Of a stretch of 46,567 bases of DNA, positions 18,633 to 28,207 are shown piece after piece (position 1 is the stretch's first letter; each line of letters opens with the position of its first letter). The stretch is from Vibrio aestivus (GTDB lineage Bacteria > Pseudomonadota > Gammaproteobacteria > Enterobacterales > Vibrionaceae): positions 1 through 46,567 of the forward strand of contig JYJN01000001.1 in assembly GCA_003263845.1 (NCBI GenBank), read 5' to 3'. The translations under genes were made by a program, and so were the position numbers. The notes under the pieces are model-generated. The model was not told the DNA's origin, ran no database searches, and was given only the letters and a program-made list of their open reading frames with translations.

Positions 18633-18676
18633 TTGTGTGTGTTTTTATCGCTGTGTTTATGAATATGTGAACGGAA

Positions 18677-19375
18677 TTAAAAGGTGGTTCCTTTTACTTC
18701 ACCACTTTCAATGAGGTTTCCGATATTGTCGTACTCTTTCCATTTAGTGATGCCGCTTTGATGGTCTGTGGCACTTACATAAACCATCACACCATCGGTG
18801 TTGTAATCTCGCTCTTCTTCATAGAGCAGGCTGCTAAAACAGAAAGTCGTGCAATCTTCTGGGGCTGGCTCAAGTCGGACCAATTTTTCATGATCCTTGA
18901 TTCCTTCGTGATAGGCGATGCTCAGCTCTTCGTCGTTATCAAAATATTGATGCTCAGAAACGATAATGCCTTCAGTATCGTAATGTAGGCTCTTGACCAA
19001 ATTACCAGTGTTGTAGTGATGCTGAACCACTAGTTTTCCATTTTCTCGGTAGGTTTGATGTAAGCCATTCGGACTGCCATCTTGATACAGACCCTCAAAC
19101 TTTAATCGCAGATCTTCATAGTAGAGTGTGCTTAAGCCATGGCGAACACCGTGTTTATAAACAGTCAGTTCGACCATATCGTTCGCGTTATTGAAACGTT
19201 TATACTGACCGTGCTTGATAGTCTTTTTACCACTTGGTGCGTTGTCGTCTTTGACGGCGTAACCCTGGTAAGTCTCATAACCATCATTGCCTAACTCTAC
19301 CTCATACCAGTTCTGTGCATAAGCACTGATGGATATGAATGAAAGGCAGATAAGAGAAATGCGGGTAAAGTTCAT
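18677..19375 (-). CDS. secreted MORN-repeat-like protein
   Basis: Exported 232-residue protein: signal peptide MNFTRISLICLSFISIS with cleavage after AYA, then successive degenerate MORN_2-type repeats (KHGVRHGLSTLYYEDLRLKF; DGSPNGLHQTYRENGKL; YNTGNLVKSLHYDTEG), as in YwqK-like proteins. Ribosome site AGAGG precedes the ATG. Repeats of this kind are usually binding modules; no enzymatic function is suggested. The two cysteines (DCTTFCF) may form a periplasmic disulphide. Single-gene unit. Function unknown. Confidence 0.85.
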   Translation of the reverse strand: MNFTRISLICLSFISISAYAQNWYEVELGNDGYETYQGYAVKDDNAPSGKKTIKHGQYKRFNNANDMVELTVYKHGVRHGLSTLYYEDLRLKFEGLYQDGSPNGLHQTYRENGKLVVQHHYNTGNLVKSLHYDTEGIIVSEHQYFDNDEELSIAYHEGIKDHEKLVRLEPAPEDCTTFCFSSLLYEEERDYNTDGVMVYVSATDHQSGITKWKEYDNIGNLIESGEVKGTTF

Positions 19376-19612
19376 AATCGCCTAATCCTCTTTTAGTGTA
19401 ATAGAGAGTGTAATAGCCTTGTTTTACTGCTCCTCAACCTATGATTAGTTGATAAAAGACCTCAGAATTTGCAGGAAGATTAACTAAGATGTTAATTACT
19501 TGTATTGGTAATGTTAGCTCAAAATGGGTGGCCATGATCTGGGGATAGAAAAATGAGTACATAGTCTCAATTTTCCGTAACATACTGAAATGCGATACAG
19601 TTATTTAAAAGG

Positions 19613-19867
19613 TTAAAACCTGATTTTCAGTGCATTAGAAGACGGCGAGTGGTTAGAAATCATGGACCAGTGTTGGTTTGTCTGATGAGATAAATCGAGT
19701 AAAAAATGAGAGCGCTGGCTACCAACAGGGCATCGCACATAGCAAAAGCCATGTTGGTTCTGAATAGTGGCAGAGAACTCAGGGAAAGGCAGTAAGTGGT
19801 GGCCTTTTGATAGCTTATCGTATTCACGACAAAGGAGATTGAGGAGCTGTGTAGCATTTTGATTCAT
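19613..19867 (-). CDS. hypothetical small protein
   Basis: Possible 84-residue soluble protein with no recognised domain; it has several Cys, His and Gln residues and no membrane segment. The ATG at 19867 has no convincing ribosome site, so it may be spurious or hold a frameshift. It lies between two minus-strand genes with about 115 bp to the chemoreceptor stop. Confidence 0.45.
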   Translation of the reverse strand: MNQNATQLLNLLCREYDKLSKGHHLLPFPEFSATIQNQHGFCYVRCPVGSQRSHFLLDLSHQTNQHWSMISNHSPSSNALKIRF

Positions 19868-19982
19868 AGCGTCATCACTTATTAATTAGGCTAAAAGGCA
19901 AGTGAGACTGTCTATTTTAATCATGTCTACCATGAGAAATACGGTAAACTTTGCTCCTCTGGGTTTCCTGATTCATCAGGCT

Positions 19983-21997
19983 TTAAGTCGCTGAATTCAA
20001 TATGACAAAGTGAGAAACAAGCTCGCTTTGTCGGCTAGACAATTGGTTGAGTGATTCGCTATTTCGTGCAGATTCATCCACTTCTTCAGCAATGCGTGTG
20101 GCTTTGTCTGAGATATACGTAATTTTACCTACCACATCTTTAACCACTTCACTTTGCCTTTCAGATTCGTTCGCAATTGAACGGCTCATTTGTTTGATAG
20201 TGGACAGCCTTGCAACCATGGTTTCCAGCGCATGATTACTCTCGTTGCTTTGTCCCACAGATACAGCCGCTTGCTCCAAATTGTTTTCAACAAGCGTCAC
20301 CGCAAATGTTGCTTTAGATTGAAGCTGTCTATCATACTGCCGATGTCATTGGCCGAGTTTTGAGTACGAGTAGCGAGGGAACGAACTTCATCGGCTACAA
20401 CGGCAAAACCACGGCCTTGTTCGCCCGCTCTTGCGGCTTCAATGGCGGCATTGAGTGCCAGCAAGTTGGTTTGCTCTGAAATAGATTGAATTACCGTGAG
20501 AATTTCACCGATTTGACGGGACTCATCAGACAGTTGGTGGATAACTTCGGTCGCTTCAGCTAAGGATGTTTGCAACTGATGGCCAAACTCGAGGTTCTTA
20601 TGCATCGATTCCATGTTGCCGTGAGCGAGGTCGTTGATCTTCTTAACCTCATCTCTGGTCTCCGTCGCGGAGATGGTGACGGTATCGATAGCATGTTTCA
20701 TCTCATTAACTGCTTGTTCAATCGCAGTGGTTTGTTTCTGCTGTTTGGCGACATCAATGTTGGTTTTGTTGCTTAGAATATGACTTTCATTGGCGACATC
20801 ACTCAGTGTGGTGGCAGATTGCTGAACTTGCGAAATAATCTCACTCAGCTGTGTGGCAAGGCTGTTGATGTTTTCTGCAATTGTCCCAAGCTCTGAGCGA
20901 ATACCTGTATCGATTCGATAGGTCAGATCGCCATTGGTCATTTTGTCGAGCGCTTTCACGATACCGGCGAGTGGTCTTTTAATTGAGAAGACAATCGTCC
21001 ATGCAACGAGTACAGCAATGAGAGTACAGGCCATAGCGAGCGAACCATTCAGTAGAAGCGCATTTTCAGAAGTCGTTTTTGCATTGCTTGCCGCATCACT
21101 AACGAGCAACTGAATTTGTTCAGTGATGGCATCAAATTCATGAATAACGGCATTCATGTCGGAGGCTATCTGACTCAGTAATTGATTGCTTTGAGCCGTC
21201 AATCGTATGTAAGTCAAATGCTGTTGGAGTAAACCCTCGGGCTGTTCGATGGCTCGAATCAACTGGCCTTGATAGAGGTCGATACTGGGTTTGCTCTCTG
21301 GCATGGTCTTCGGTAGCCGTTTTGCTTTACTTTTAAAACGCTCGATGTGAGCAATCAGCTCTTGTCGGCCCACTTCCGCATCTTGCATGTTTTCCATCGC
21401 GTAAGTCTTTTGAAGATATCGATCTGCCCCTTTACCCTGAGCAACAATGTAGTTGAGATTACGATTGTTTGTGCGTTGATTGTTGGCCTTCGCTTTATGG
21501 GCTAAGTCGGTTATATCTTGCTCGAAGAATCGCCATTTCTTATCGAACTCATTGAGCTCTTTGGATGTGGCTTGACGCGCGGTCATCTGCTGATTCTTCA
21601 CATCAATATGAAGCAGGGCGTTAGCAAAGATACTTTGGGCCTTGGCGTCTAATTCATTCACGCTTGCTTGCAGGTTTGGGTACGCTTTTAAGTCATTAAT
21701 GAAGCGTTCACGATTGTCTAAATATTCCTGTTGGGCAAGGTGAAATTCTTGCTCTAGTTGGGTGCGCAACTGTTCATCTGCTGTACTCGCATGCACCAGT
21801 AGTGCGCGATTTAGGTTTTGTAGGTTTTGACCAAGGTGGTTTGCCCGTGCTAGCAGGCTTGTCATTTTGACTGAAGTCGTGTCGAACTGATCCGCCATAT
21901 CAGACTGGCTAATATATGCGGTGGTACTGAGCGCAATCACAAAAATTATGACGGTCGCAAATCCCAAAACGATTCGTTGGATAATTGATAGGTACAT
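19983..21997 (-). CDS. methyl-accepting chemotaxis protein, frameshifted
   Basis: Transmembrane chemoreceptor of about 671 residues. TM1 is about residues 7-29, followed by a long helical periplasmic sensor (about 30-310, four-helix/HBM-like), TM2 about 315-337, HAMP ([22 protein letters not shown]) and a cytoplasmic signalling domain with the invariant hairpin tip ([20 protein letters not shown], then [13 protein letters not shown]). A frameshift near 20315 (MIDSF in place of M-I-D-S-L-Q-S-K-A) separates the last 105 codons. GAGG precedes the ATG. No C-terminal CheR pentapeptide is visible. Ligand unknown. Confidence 0.92.
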
Positions 21998-21999
21998 CG

Positions 22000-22437
22000 T
22001 CGCCTCACTGCGTATTTACTGCGAGCAATTAAAACTGCTCTAAATATATCCGTTCAAAAAATCAATCACCCGAAAGCATAGTGATGCTTTATTTCATACC
22101 TAAGAAAGATCTAGGTTGTAACGTTAACTTTATATGACAAATAGATAACCCTTATATATTCATGCAGGGATAAAGTTGAAGTTATTTAAGGTTAATTGCT
22201 CTATATTGCTGTTTTATATGATCTTAATGGCTTATGTCTAATTGATGTTTATGTAAATACGACGAAGAAGATATATTACAGGGGTGTAATTAATACATAA
22301 TTTTTATGAAATATCTTCGTCATATACGTCTGCTTGAATTGATAGCGCTCAAACATATCAAGAGCATTTTAATACGACACCTTAATGACTATTGGTGTTT
22401 AACATCCATATATTCATGTATCAACTTGGAGGTTGAT
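22000..22437 (+). promoter_or_regulatory. AT-rich leader of pstS with nested inverted repeats
   Basis: No gene is seen in this gap. GACGAAGAAGATAT (22261-22274) pairs imperfectly with ATATCTTCGTC (22311-22321), enclosing the perfect dyad ATTACA-GGGG-TGTAAT (22275-22290). It may be an operator or an RNA hairpin. I found no good Pho box here, although pst operons are usually PhoB-activated. Confidence 0.4.
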
Positions 22438-23479
22438 GTGAAAATTAAAGCCCTAATTGCTTCTACAGCAGTTGCACTAACAATGGCTACTGGCGGTGTT
22501 GCTAACGCTGCTTCACGCGACTATATCAGCATCGTTGGATCTTCCACTGTATTCCCATTCGCGACAGTTGTGGCTGAGCGATTTGGCCGTACGACTTCTT
22601 TCTCTGTACCTAAAATTGAGTCAACAGGCTCAGGCGGTGGCTTAAAGCTTTTCTGTGCAGGTATTGGTGAGAATACGCCAGACATCACAAACGCTTCACG
22701 TAAGATCAAAGCATCTGAAATCGAGCTATGTGCGAAGAACGGTGTAAAAGACATCGTAGAAATCAAAATCGGCTTTGATGGTATCGTACTAGCGAACTCA
22801 AACAAAGCTGAGCAATTTGAGCTGTCTCTTCAAGATGTCTACAAAGGCGTGGCGAAAATGGTTCCAGACGCAAATGGTGACCTAGTTGAGAACCCATACA
22901 AAACTTGGAAAGAAGTGAATCCAGCGCTTCCAAACATCAAGATTGAGGTTCTAGGTCCACCACCAACTTCAGGTACTCGTGACGCTTTTGCTGAACTAGC
23001 ACTTGAAGGCGGTTGTAAGACTTTCCCTCAAATCAAAGCACTTAAGAAAACAGACAAGAAAAAGTACAAAGCAGTTTGTCACTCAGTTCGTGAAGACGGT
23101 GGTTACATCGAAGCGGGTGAGAACGACAACCTAATCGTACAGAAATTGGCTGCTAACCCGAACGCACTAGGTGTGTTTGGTTACTCATTCCTAGAAGAGA
23201 ATGCAGACAAAGTTCAAGCATCTCTAATCGAAGGCGTAGAGCCAACGTTTTGATGCAATTGGTACGGGTGAATACCCTGTATCACGCTCTCTGTACTTCT
23301 ACGTGAAAGAAGATCACAAAGACACAATCCCAGGTCTTAAAGAGTACGTTGCAGCATTTACCTCTGAGCAAGCAATCGGTGACGAAGGTTACCTTGCAGA
23401 CCGCGGTCTAATCCCGCTTTCAGCAAGAGATTGGAAAATTGTTCGTACTGCCGGTACTGAACTAACGCCAAACCTATAA
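22438..23479 (+). CDS. pstS: phosphate-binding protein PstS, frameshifted
   Basis: Periplasmic phosphate-binding protein of the PstSCAB importer. GTG at 22438 follows GGAGG and starts a clear signal peptide (KALIASTAVALTMATGG, cleavage after ANA). Phosphate-binding loops include IVGSSTVFPF, ESTGSGGG and PPPTSGTRDAF. At about 23250 the frame breaks in a TTTT run (E-P-T-F-stop; with one T fewer it reads F-D-A-I-G-T-G-E-Y-P), and the protein then continues to TAA at 23477-23479. About 347 residues when repaired. First gene of pstSCAB. Confidence 0.93.
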
Positions 23480-23537
23480 CCGTTGCTGTCCTCACGGGGT
23501 ATCTGTATTGGGTACCCGTTGTTAGTTTAGAGGCCCT

Positions 23538-24916
23538 ATGAATTCTTTGCTTTTGATTTTGTTGCTCGGCATTTCGTCCATGGCTTATGTCATGACGAAA
23601 AGTCGCTCTAAGCAGTTGGCTACTGCAAACGGTGGATTGAGATACCTTCACTCGAGACCTGCCTATTACGCAACTCTTGCAGCGATTCTAGCTGCTATCC
23701 CTGCCTTAATTGTTCTGGCTGCTTGGAGTGTGTTTTATCCGTCAATTGTTGAATCGATGGTAATGGCGAATTTGCCAGCCCATGTACTTGAACAAGGCAC
23801 CGATGCCTCATTGCTTTATAGCCAAATTAAACACGTTGCCGACGGCATCACGGCAACCGATAAAGGTTGGTTGATCGACGCCTCTTATCACTACATCCAT
23901 GTGGTTGAGTCGGGTAACAATCTGCGCTTTGCAGCGTTAATCGTCTTATCTTTAACCGGTCTAGCGATTGGTTTGAAGCTGGTGAGACCAAAGGTTAAAG
24001 CGCGTGTACACGTTGAACGAACCATTCATGTCTTTTTGATTATCTGCTCGGTGATCGCGATTTTAACCACGCTAGGCATTGTACTTTCTGTGCTATTTGA
24101 AGCCATTCGCTTTTTTAACATAGTCCCAGTGACGGATTTTATTTTCGGTCTTGAGTGGTCTCCGCAAGTGGCACTTCGTGAAGATCAGCAAGGGGCGAGC
24201 GGGGCATTTGGTTTTATCCCACTGCTCACCGGTACTTTGATGATCTCAACTATTGCCATGCTTATCGCAGCACCAGTCGGTTTGATGAGTGCGATCTACC
24301 TAGCTGAGTACGCAACGCCAAAATTTAGAAACATCACCAAGCCTATTCTAGAAGTGTTAGCGGGAATCCCAACGGTTGTGTATGGCTTCTTTGCGGCCCT
24401 GGTTGTTGCGCCTTTGATTCGAGATCTTGCCCACGCCATTGGATTTACGTCGGCTTCTTCAGAAAGTGCGTTGGCGGCTGGCCTTATTATGGGAATCATG
24501 ATTATCCCATTTGTCTCTTCTCTTTCTGATGATGTGATTACGGCAGTACCTCAATCCCTTCGAGATGGCTCGTTAAGCTAGGGGCAACCGAATCTGAAAC
24601 CATCCGTAGTGTGGTTATTCCTGCCGCGCTGCCCGGAATAGTCGGCGGGCTGTTGCTGGCGGTATCACGTGCAATAGGTGAGACCATGATTGTGGTTATG
24701 GCAGCAGGCTTATCAGCGAATTTAACCGCAAACCCACTCGAGTCTGTCACAACCATTACGGTTCAAATTGTCACGCTGTTGGTGGGTGATCAAGAGTTTG
24801 ACAGCCCGAAAACCTTGGCAGCATTCGCGCTCGGCTTGTCGCTGTTTGTCGTCACGTTAGTGCTGAACTTTGTCGCATTACGAATCGTTAAGAAATATCG
24901 AGAACAGTATGACTAG
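23538..24916 (+). CDS. pstC: phosphate ABC transporter permease PstC (long form), frameshifted
   Basis: Inner-membrane permease of about 460 residues. The first half (about 1-175) is an extra region with three hydrophobic helices and a periplasmic segment; the classical permease core follows ([20 protein letters not shown], with the coupling EAA-like loop around [20 protein letters not shown]). One frameshift near 24580: DGSLS-stop, with L-G-A-T-E-S in the next frame if a T is restored. The end overlaps the pstA start by 8 bp. AGAGG lies before the ATG. Confidence 0.92.
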
Positions 24917-26208
24917 TATTCTCAATGAAATGTCAAAAACTAAGAAGGCGAAAGTCAAAGCCAGCTTAGCGAAAAGAAAGTCCAGAGAAGGACGATTCCG
25001 TTTATACGGTGTGGTGTCGATCAGCTCAGCTATTTTGTTTCTGGTCATCCTTATAGGGTCTATTACGTCCCAAGGTTACACTGCTTTTTACACCACTGAG
25101 ATAAGGCTTCAGGTCAGTTTAGATGAAGAAACACTTGGGCTGTTAAGCAGTAATCCGAGTAAAGAGGAACTGTTTAGTGCCAACTACATGAAAGCGCTTA
25201 GAAGTGCGTTAAAGCATGAAATTGAAATTAGCACACGCAAAGAACGTAAAGCACTAAACGCATTCATTTCGAGAGGGGCTGAATATAACTTGCGAGATAT
25301 GGTGGTAGAAAACCCATCGCTGGTGGGCGGAAAGATCACCTATTGGGCTTTGGCGGGTGACTTGTTTAACCAATACAACAAGGGCAACGTTGACGAATCA
25401 ATTCCAGAAGACTCTCGTAAATTCAAAGACAACCAAATCGCTTGGTTCAAACAGTTAGAGAGTGAAAGCAAGGTTCGCACAGTATTTAACAAGAACTTCT
25501 TCACCAATGGTGATAGCCGCGATGCAGAACTTGCGGGTATTTGGGGCGCGATGGTGGGTTCTTTCTATACCTTGCTCGTCTGTTTTTGTATTAGCTTTCC
25601 TATCGGTGTAGCCGCAGCAACCTATTTAGAAGAGTTCGCGCCGAAGAACAAGATTACTGACATGATTGAAATCAACATCAACAATCTGGCAGCGGTACCT
25701 TCGATTGTCTTTGGTCTACTCGGTTTGGCGATTTTCCTCAATGTGGCTGAACTACCCAGATCGCGCCGGTTGTGGGGGATTAGTACTCTCGTTAATGACA
25801 CTGCCCACCATCATTATATCCAGCCGAGCGGCGATTAAAGCCGTGCCTCATTCCATCAAAGATGCTGCGCTGGGAGTAGGGGCTTCAAAAATGCAGGCGG
25901 TAACACATCACGTGCTGCCTTTGGCGATGCCGGGCATGTTAACGGGCACCATCATTGGCATGGCTCAAGCACTGGGCGAGACTGCACCGCTCATCATGAT
26001 TGGTATGGTGGCGTTTATCGTCGATATTCCAGAAGGCCCGTTTGATGCGGCTAGTGCACTGCCTGTCCAAATTTATCTATGGGCAGAGAACCCAGAGAAA
26101 GGATTCGCCGAGAACACATCGGGAGCAATAATGGTATTGCTGCTGTTCCTCGCTTTTATGAACTCTTGCGCGGTTATGCTGCGTAAACGCTTAGAACGTC
26201 GTTGGTAG
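24909..26208 (+). CDS. pstA: phosphate ABC transporter permease PstA (long form), frameshifted
   Basis: Second permease of the importer, about 434 residues. One N-terminal membrane helix is followed by a roughly 150-residue hydrophilic insertion (about 70-215) and then the permease core ([53 protein letters not shown] is the EAA-like coupling loop). Around 25755-25780 two missing G residues explain the frame switch: conceptual repair gives S-A-P-V-V-G-G-L. The ATG at 24909 overlaps pstC; ATG 24930 is an alternative. Confidence 0.9.
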
Positions 26209-26220
26209 GGGTTGTTACAA

Positions 26221-27097
26221 ATGACAGAAAATATTTCGAATTTCGTTACTCAGCCTCAGCTAGTGGCTCAAACCGAAAGCTCAGTCCATCATCGCCACGA
26301 TGAATCTCGTGAAACGGTGGGAGTACAATTCATTGAAGATGCACGCATGTCGGCACGCAATGTTGATGTGTTCTATAACTTCGGCGAGAAGCAGGCGATC
26401 AAAAACGTCAGTTTGGATATCGGCGAGCGAGAAGTGCTTTCAATGATTGGTCCATCGGGTTGTGGTAAGTCAACATTCTTACGCTGCTTAAACCGTATGA
26501 ATGACACTGTCGATGGTTGTGTTATTAATGGATCAATCACCCTAGACAGTGAAGACATCTACAGTAAAGAGCAAGAAATTGTAGAGCTGCGCTCGCAAGT
26601 CGCATGGTATTCCAACGCCCAAATCCATTCCCTAAATCAGTGTACGACAATATCTCTTATGGTCCTAGGCTGCATGGTTGGTGGATACTAAAGCAGATAT
26701 GGATTTGGTTGTCGAAGAGTCATTGACCAAAGCGGGTTTGTGGGATGAGGTAAAAGATCGTCTGCATCACCCTGCGACGGGTTTATCGGGTGGACAACAG
26801 CAGAGACTTTGCATCGCGCGAACCATAGCGATTAGTCCAGAAGTGATTCTGATGGATGAACCTTGTTCTGCACTCGACCCGATTGCCACAGAAGTTATCG
26901 AAGAGCTGATTCACGACTTAAAGAAACAGTTCAGCATTGTGATTGTGACACACTCGATGCAACAGGCGCTTCGTGTTTCGGATCGCACTGCATACTTCCA
27001 CCTTGGTGATTTGATTGAGATTAATAAAACTCAAGAAGTGTTTCATAATCCTCAACATCGCTTAACCAGAGACTATATCAGTGGGCGCTTTGGATAA
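26221..27097 (+). CDS. pstB: phosphate ABC transporter ATP-binding protein PstB, frameshifted
   Basis: Cytosolic ATPase of PstSCAB, about 292 residues. Walker [10 protein letters not shown], the Q-loop region, signature LSGGQQQR, Walker B VILMDEP and the H-loop THSM are all present. The N terminus carries about 45 extra residues before SARNVDVFY. Two single-G losses, near 26608 (Q-V-G-M-V-F-Q expected) and near 26685 (H-G-W-V-D-T expected), break the frame; between them the family sequence is readable in the third frame. No phoU follows, unlike in the common pstSCAB-phoU order. Confidence 0.92.
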
Positions 27098-27509
27098 CGA
27101 AACCAAAACTCATAGTGCCTCAAACCCTCGTAGCACTTGCAATGGCTCAAAGCGAATGAAGGTTATTGTCATCGGTGACGGTGATAATAACCTTGCCGAG
27201 CTTGCCAGCCATGAAATAGATATTAAGTGCAATAGCTATTTTGATATTAGTTACTATTTGGCGCCGAATCCTTTTGTTAATAAAAGTCGTGTTAGGCAGG
27301 GTAATAATCAGTTGGTTGTAAAAGAGGCCAGTATTTTAGATCATCACTACGATATTCTGATTGCTGTAGGGCTTAATGCTATCCAGCTTCTGCCAAAATT
27401 ACCAAGCTACGACAAAATACTCTTTTGGGATATTACGGATACTCAGGACGAGCAAGAAGCATTAAGCGAAAATGTTAATTTCTTTTTATCACGTTACTTT
27501 TACGGTTGA
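27081..27509 (+). CDS. hypothetical protein after pstB
   Basis: Unrecognised soluble protein of up to 142 residues. The GTG at 27081 overlaps the pstB end by 17 bp; a better-looking core starts at ATG 27156 ([20 protein letters not shown]). The alternation of hydrophobic strands ([27 protein letters not shown]) suggests a Rossmann-like alpha/beta fold, vaguely like phosphatase or reductase folds, but no catalytic motif is evident. Its position where phoU often sits suggests a link to phosphate; this is inference only. Confidence 0.7.
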   Translation: MGALDNETKTHSASNPRSTCNGSKRMKVIVIGDGDNNLAELASHEIDIKCNSYFDISYYLAPNPFVNKSRVRQGNNQLVVKEASILDHHYDILIAVGLNAIQLLPKLPSYDKILFWDITDTQDEQEALSENVNFFLSRYFYG

Positions 27510-27600
27510 CGCTTAGGCAGCAAGGGCAATCACTGGATTTATTTATCGCTGGCAATTAAACAGTGTGACCAACATTGAAAAGAGAATGTCCCTATTCTTG

Positions 27601-27639
27601 TTACAGTTCTTTGTTACAGTTCTTTGTTACAGTCTCTTG
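27601..27639. repeat. 13-bp tandem repeat, three copies
   Basis: TTACAGTTCTTTG occurs twice back to back, followed by a third imperfect copy TTACAGTCTCTTG. Copy number could vary by slippage. It lies just downstream (minus sense) of the small membrane-protein ORF. Confidence 0.9.
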
Positions 27640-27684
27640 TTTTAGCGAAAGTTTAGGCGGTGTTCGAGCCCATTCGAACAAGGC

Positions 27685-27786
27685 TCAAGACATTGTGAAT
27701 ACGATTGCGACGGTAATTAGGGCAACCAAACTGATGCGTTCTAAAAGCCCGAATACTGGTTGTTCGGCACTTTGGGGATTTCTCAT
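27685..27786 (-). CDS. small single-pass membrane protein (33 aa)
   Basis: Short ORF: a polar start (MRNPQSAEQPVFG) followed by one hydrophobic helix (ISLVALITVAIVFTM). AAGAGG lies 6 bp before the ATG, a good ribosome site. The frame stays open for 27 codons after the TGA (A-L-F-E-W-A-R-T and onward) to TAA inside the 13-bp repeats, so the stop may be a mutation or error and the protein about 61 residues. A Pho box lies about 125 bp upstream on the same strand, suggesting phosphate control. Not a known family to me. Confidence 0.55.
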   Translation of the reverse strand: MRNPQSAEQPVFGLLERISLVALITVAIVFTMS

Positions 27787-27912
27787 AAATAACCTCTTAT
27801 TTTCTTAAAATGATGTGTATTTGTGTTGGTAAATTGTGCTCGTTAAGTGTGCGCATGTCTAAATATTAGTCCTTTAACACCTTAATTTTCAAGAAGAAAA
27901 ACTCATAAAATT

Positions 27913-27930
27913 GTGACATTAATATGACAG
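27913..27930 (-). promoter_or_regulatory. Pho box (PhoB site)
   Basis: On the minus strand it reads CTGTCAT-ATTA-ATGTCAC, two 7-bp direct repeats separated by 4 AT bases, close to the PhoB consensus CTGTCAT-N4-CTGTCAT. It points leftward to the 33-residue membrane-protein gene, not to pstS. Confidence 0.65.
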
Positions 27931-28024
27931 TAGTGAAACTTATTTATATGGAGTGCCTGATTAATAAAATTATTGTATAAAAATTAATACGTTAGAGTAA
28001 AAATGCATTGGGAAGGATGTCTTG

Positions 28025-28102
28025 ATGAAGTTGAATTTATTCCAGTATGTTCTTTTTAGTCGTGGGAATATATCTAATTTGTCGAAAGTGTATTTTGAAT
28101 AA
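28025..28102 (+). CDS. possible micro-ORF (25 aa)
   Basis: Start ATG 8 bp after GGAAGGA; encodes MKLNLFQYVLFSRGN and ten more residues. No recognised function. It sits alone in the gap before the dld end and may be chance. Confidence 0.25.
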   Translation: MKLNLFQYVLFSRGNISNLSKVYFE

Positions 28103-28207
28103 TTAATCTTTGTCATGAAATTAGGCCAGTAGTTAATGGATGTTCACTACCTACTGGCCCGACTTAATTTGTATTCAAAATGCTTTTTAGGATTTCAGCC
28201 CAACCGT

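Noticed and set aside
22100..22437. Pho box upstream of pstS
   Set aside because: Only a lone TTGTCAT-like half-site (around 22133, minus strand) was seen; no second repeat at 11-bp spacing.
27575..27808. 77-codon plus-strand frame after pstB
   Set aside because: It includes the 13-bp repeats, has no domain, and lies opposite the better-supported small membrane-protein ORF.
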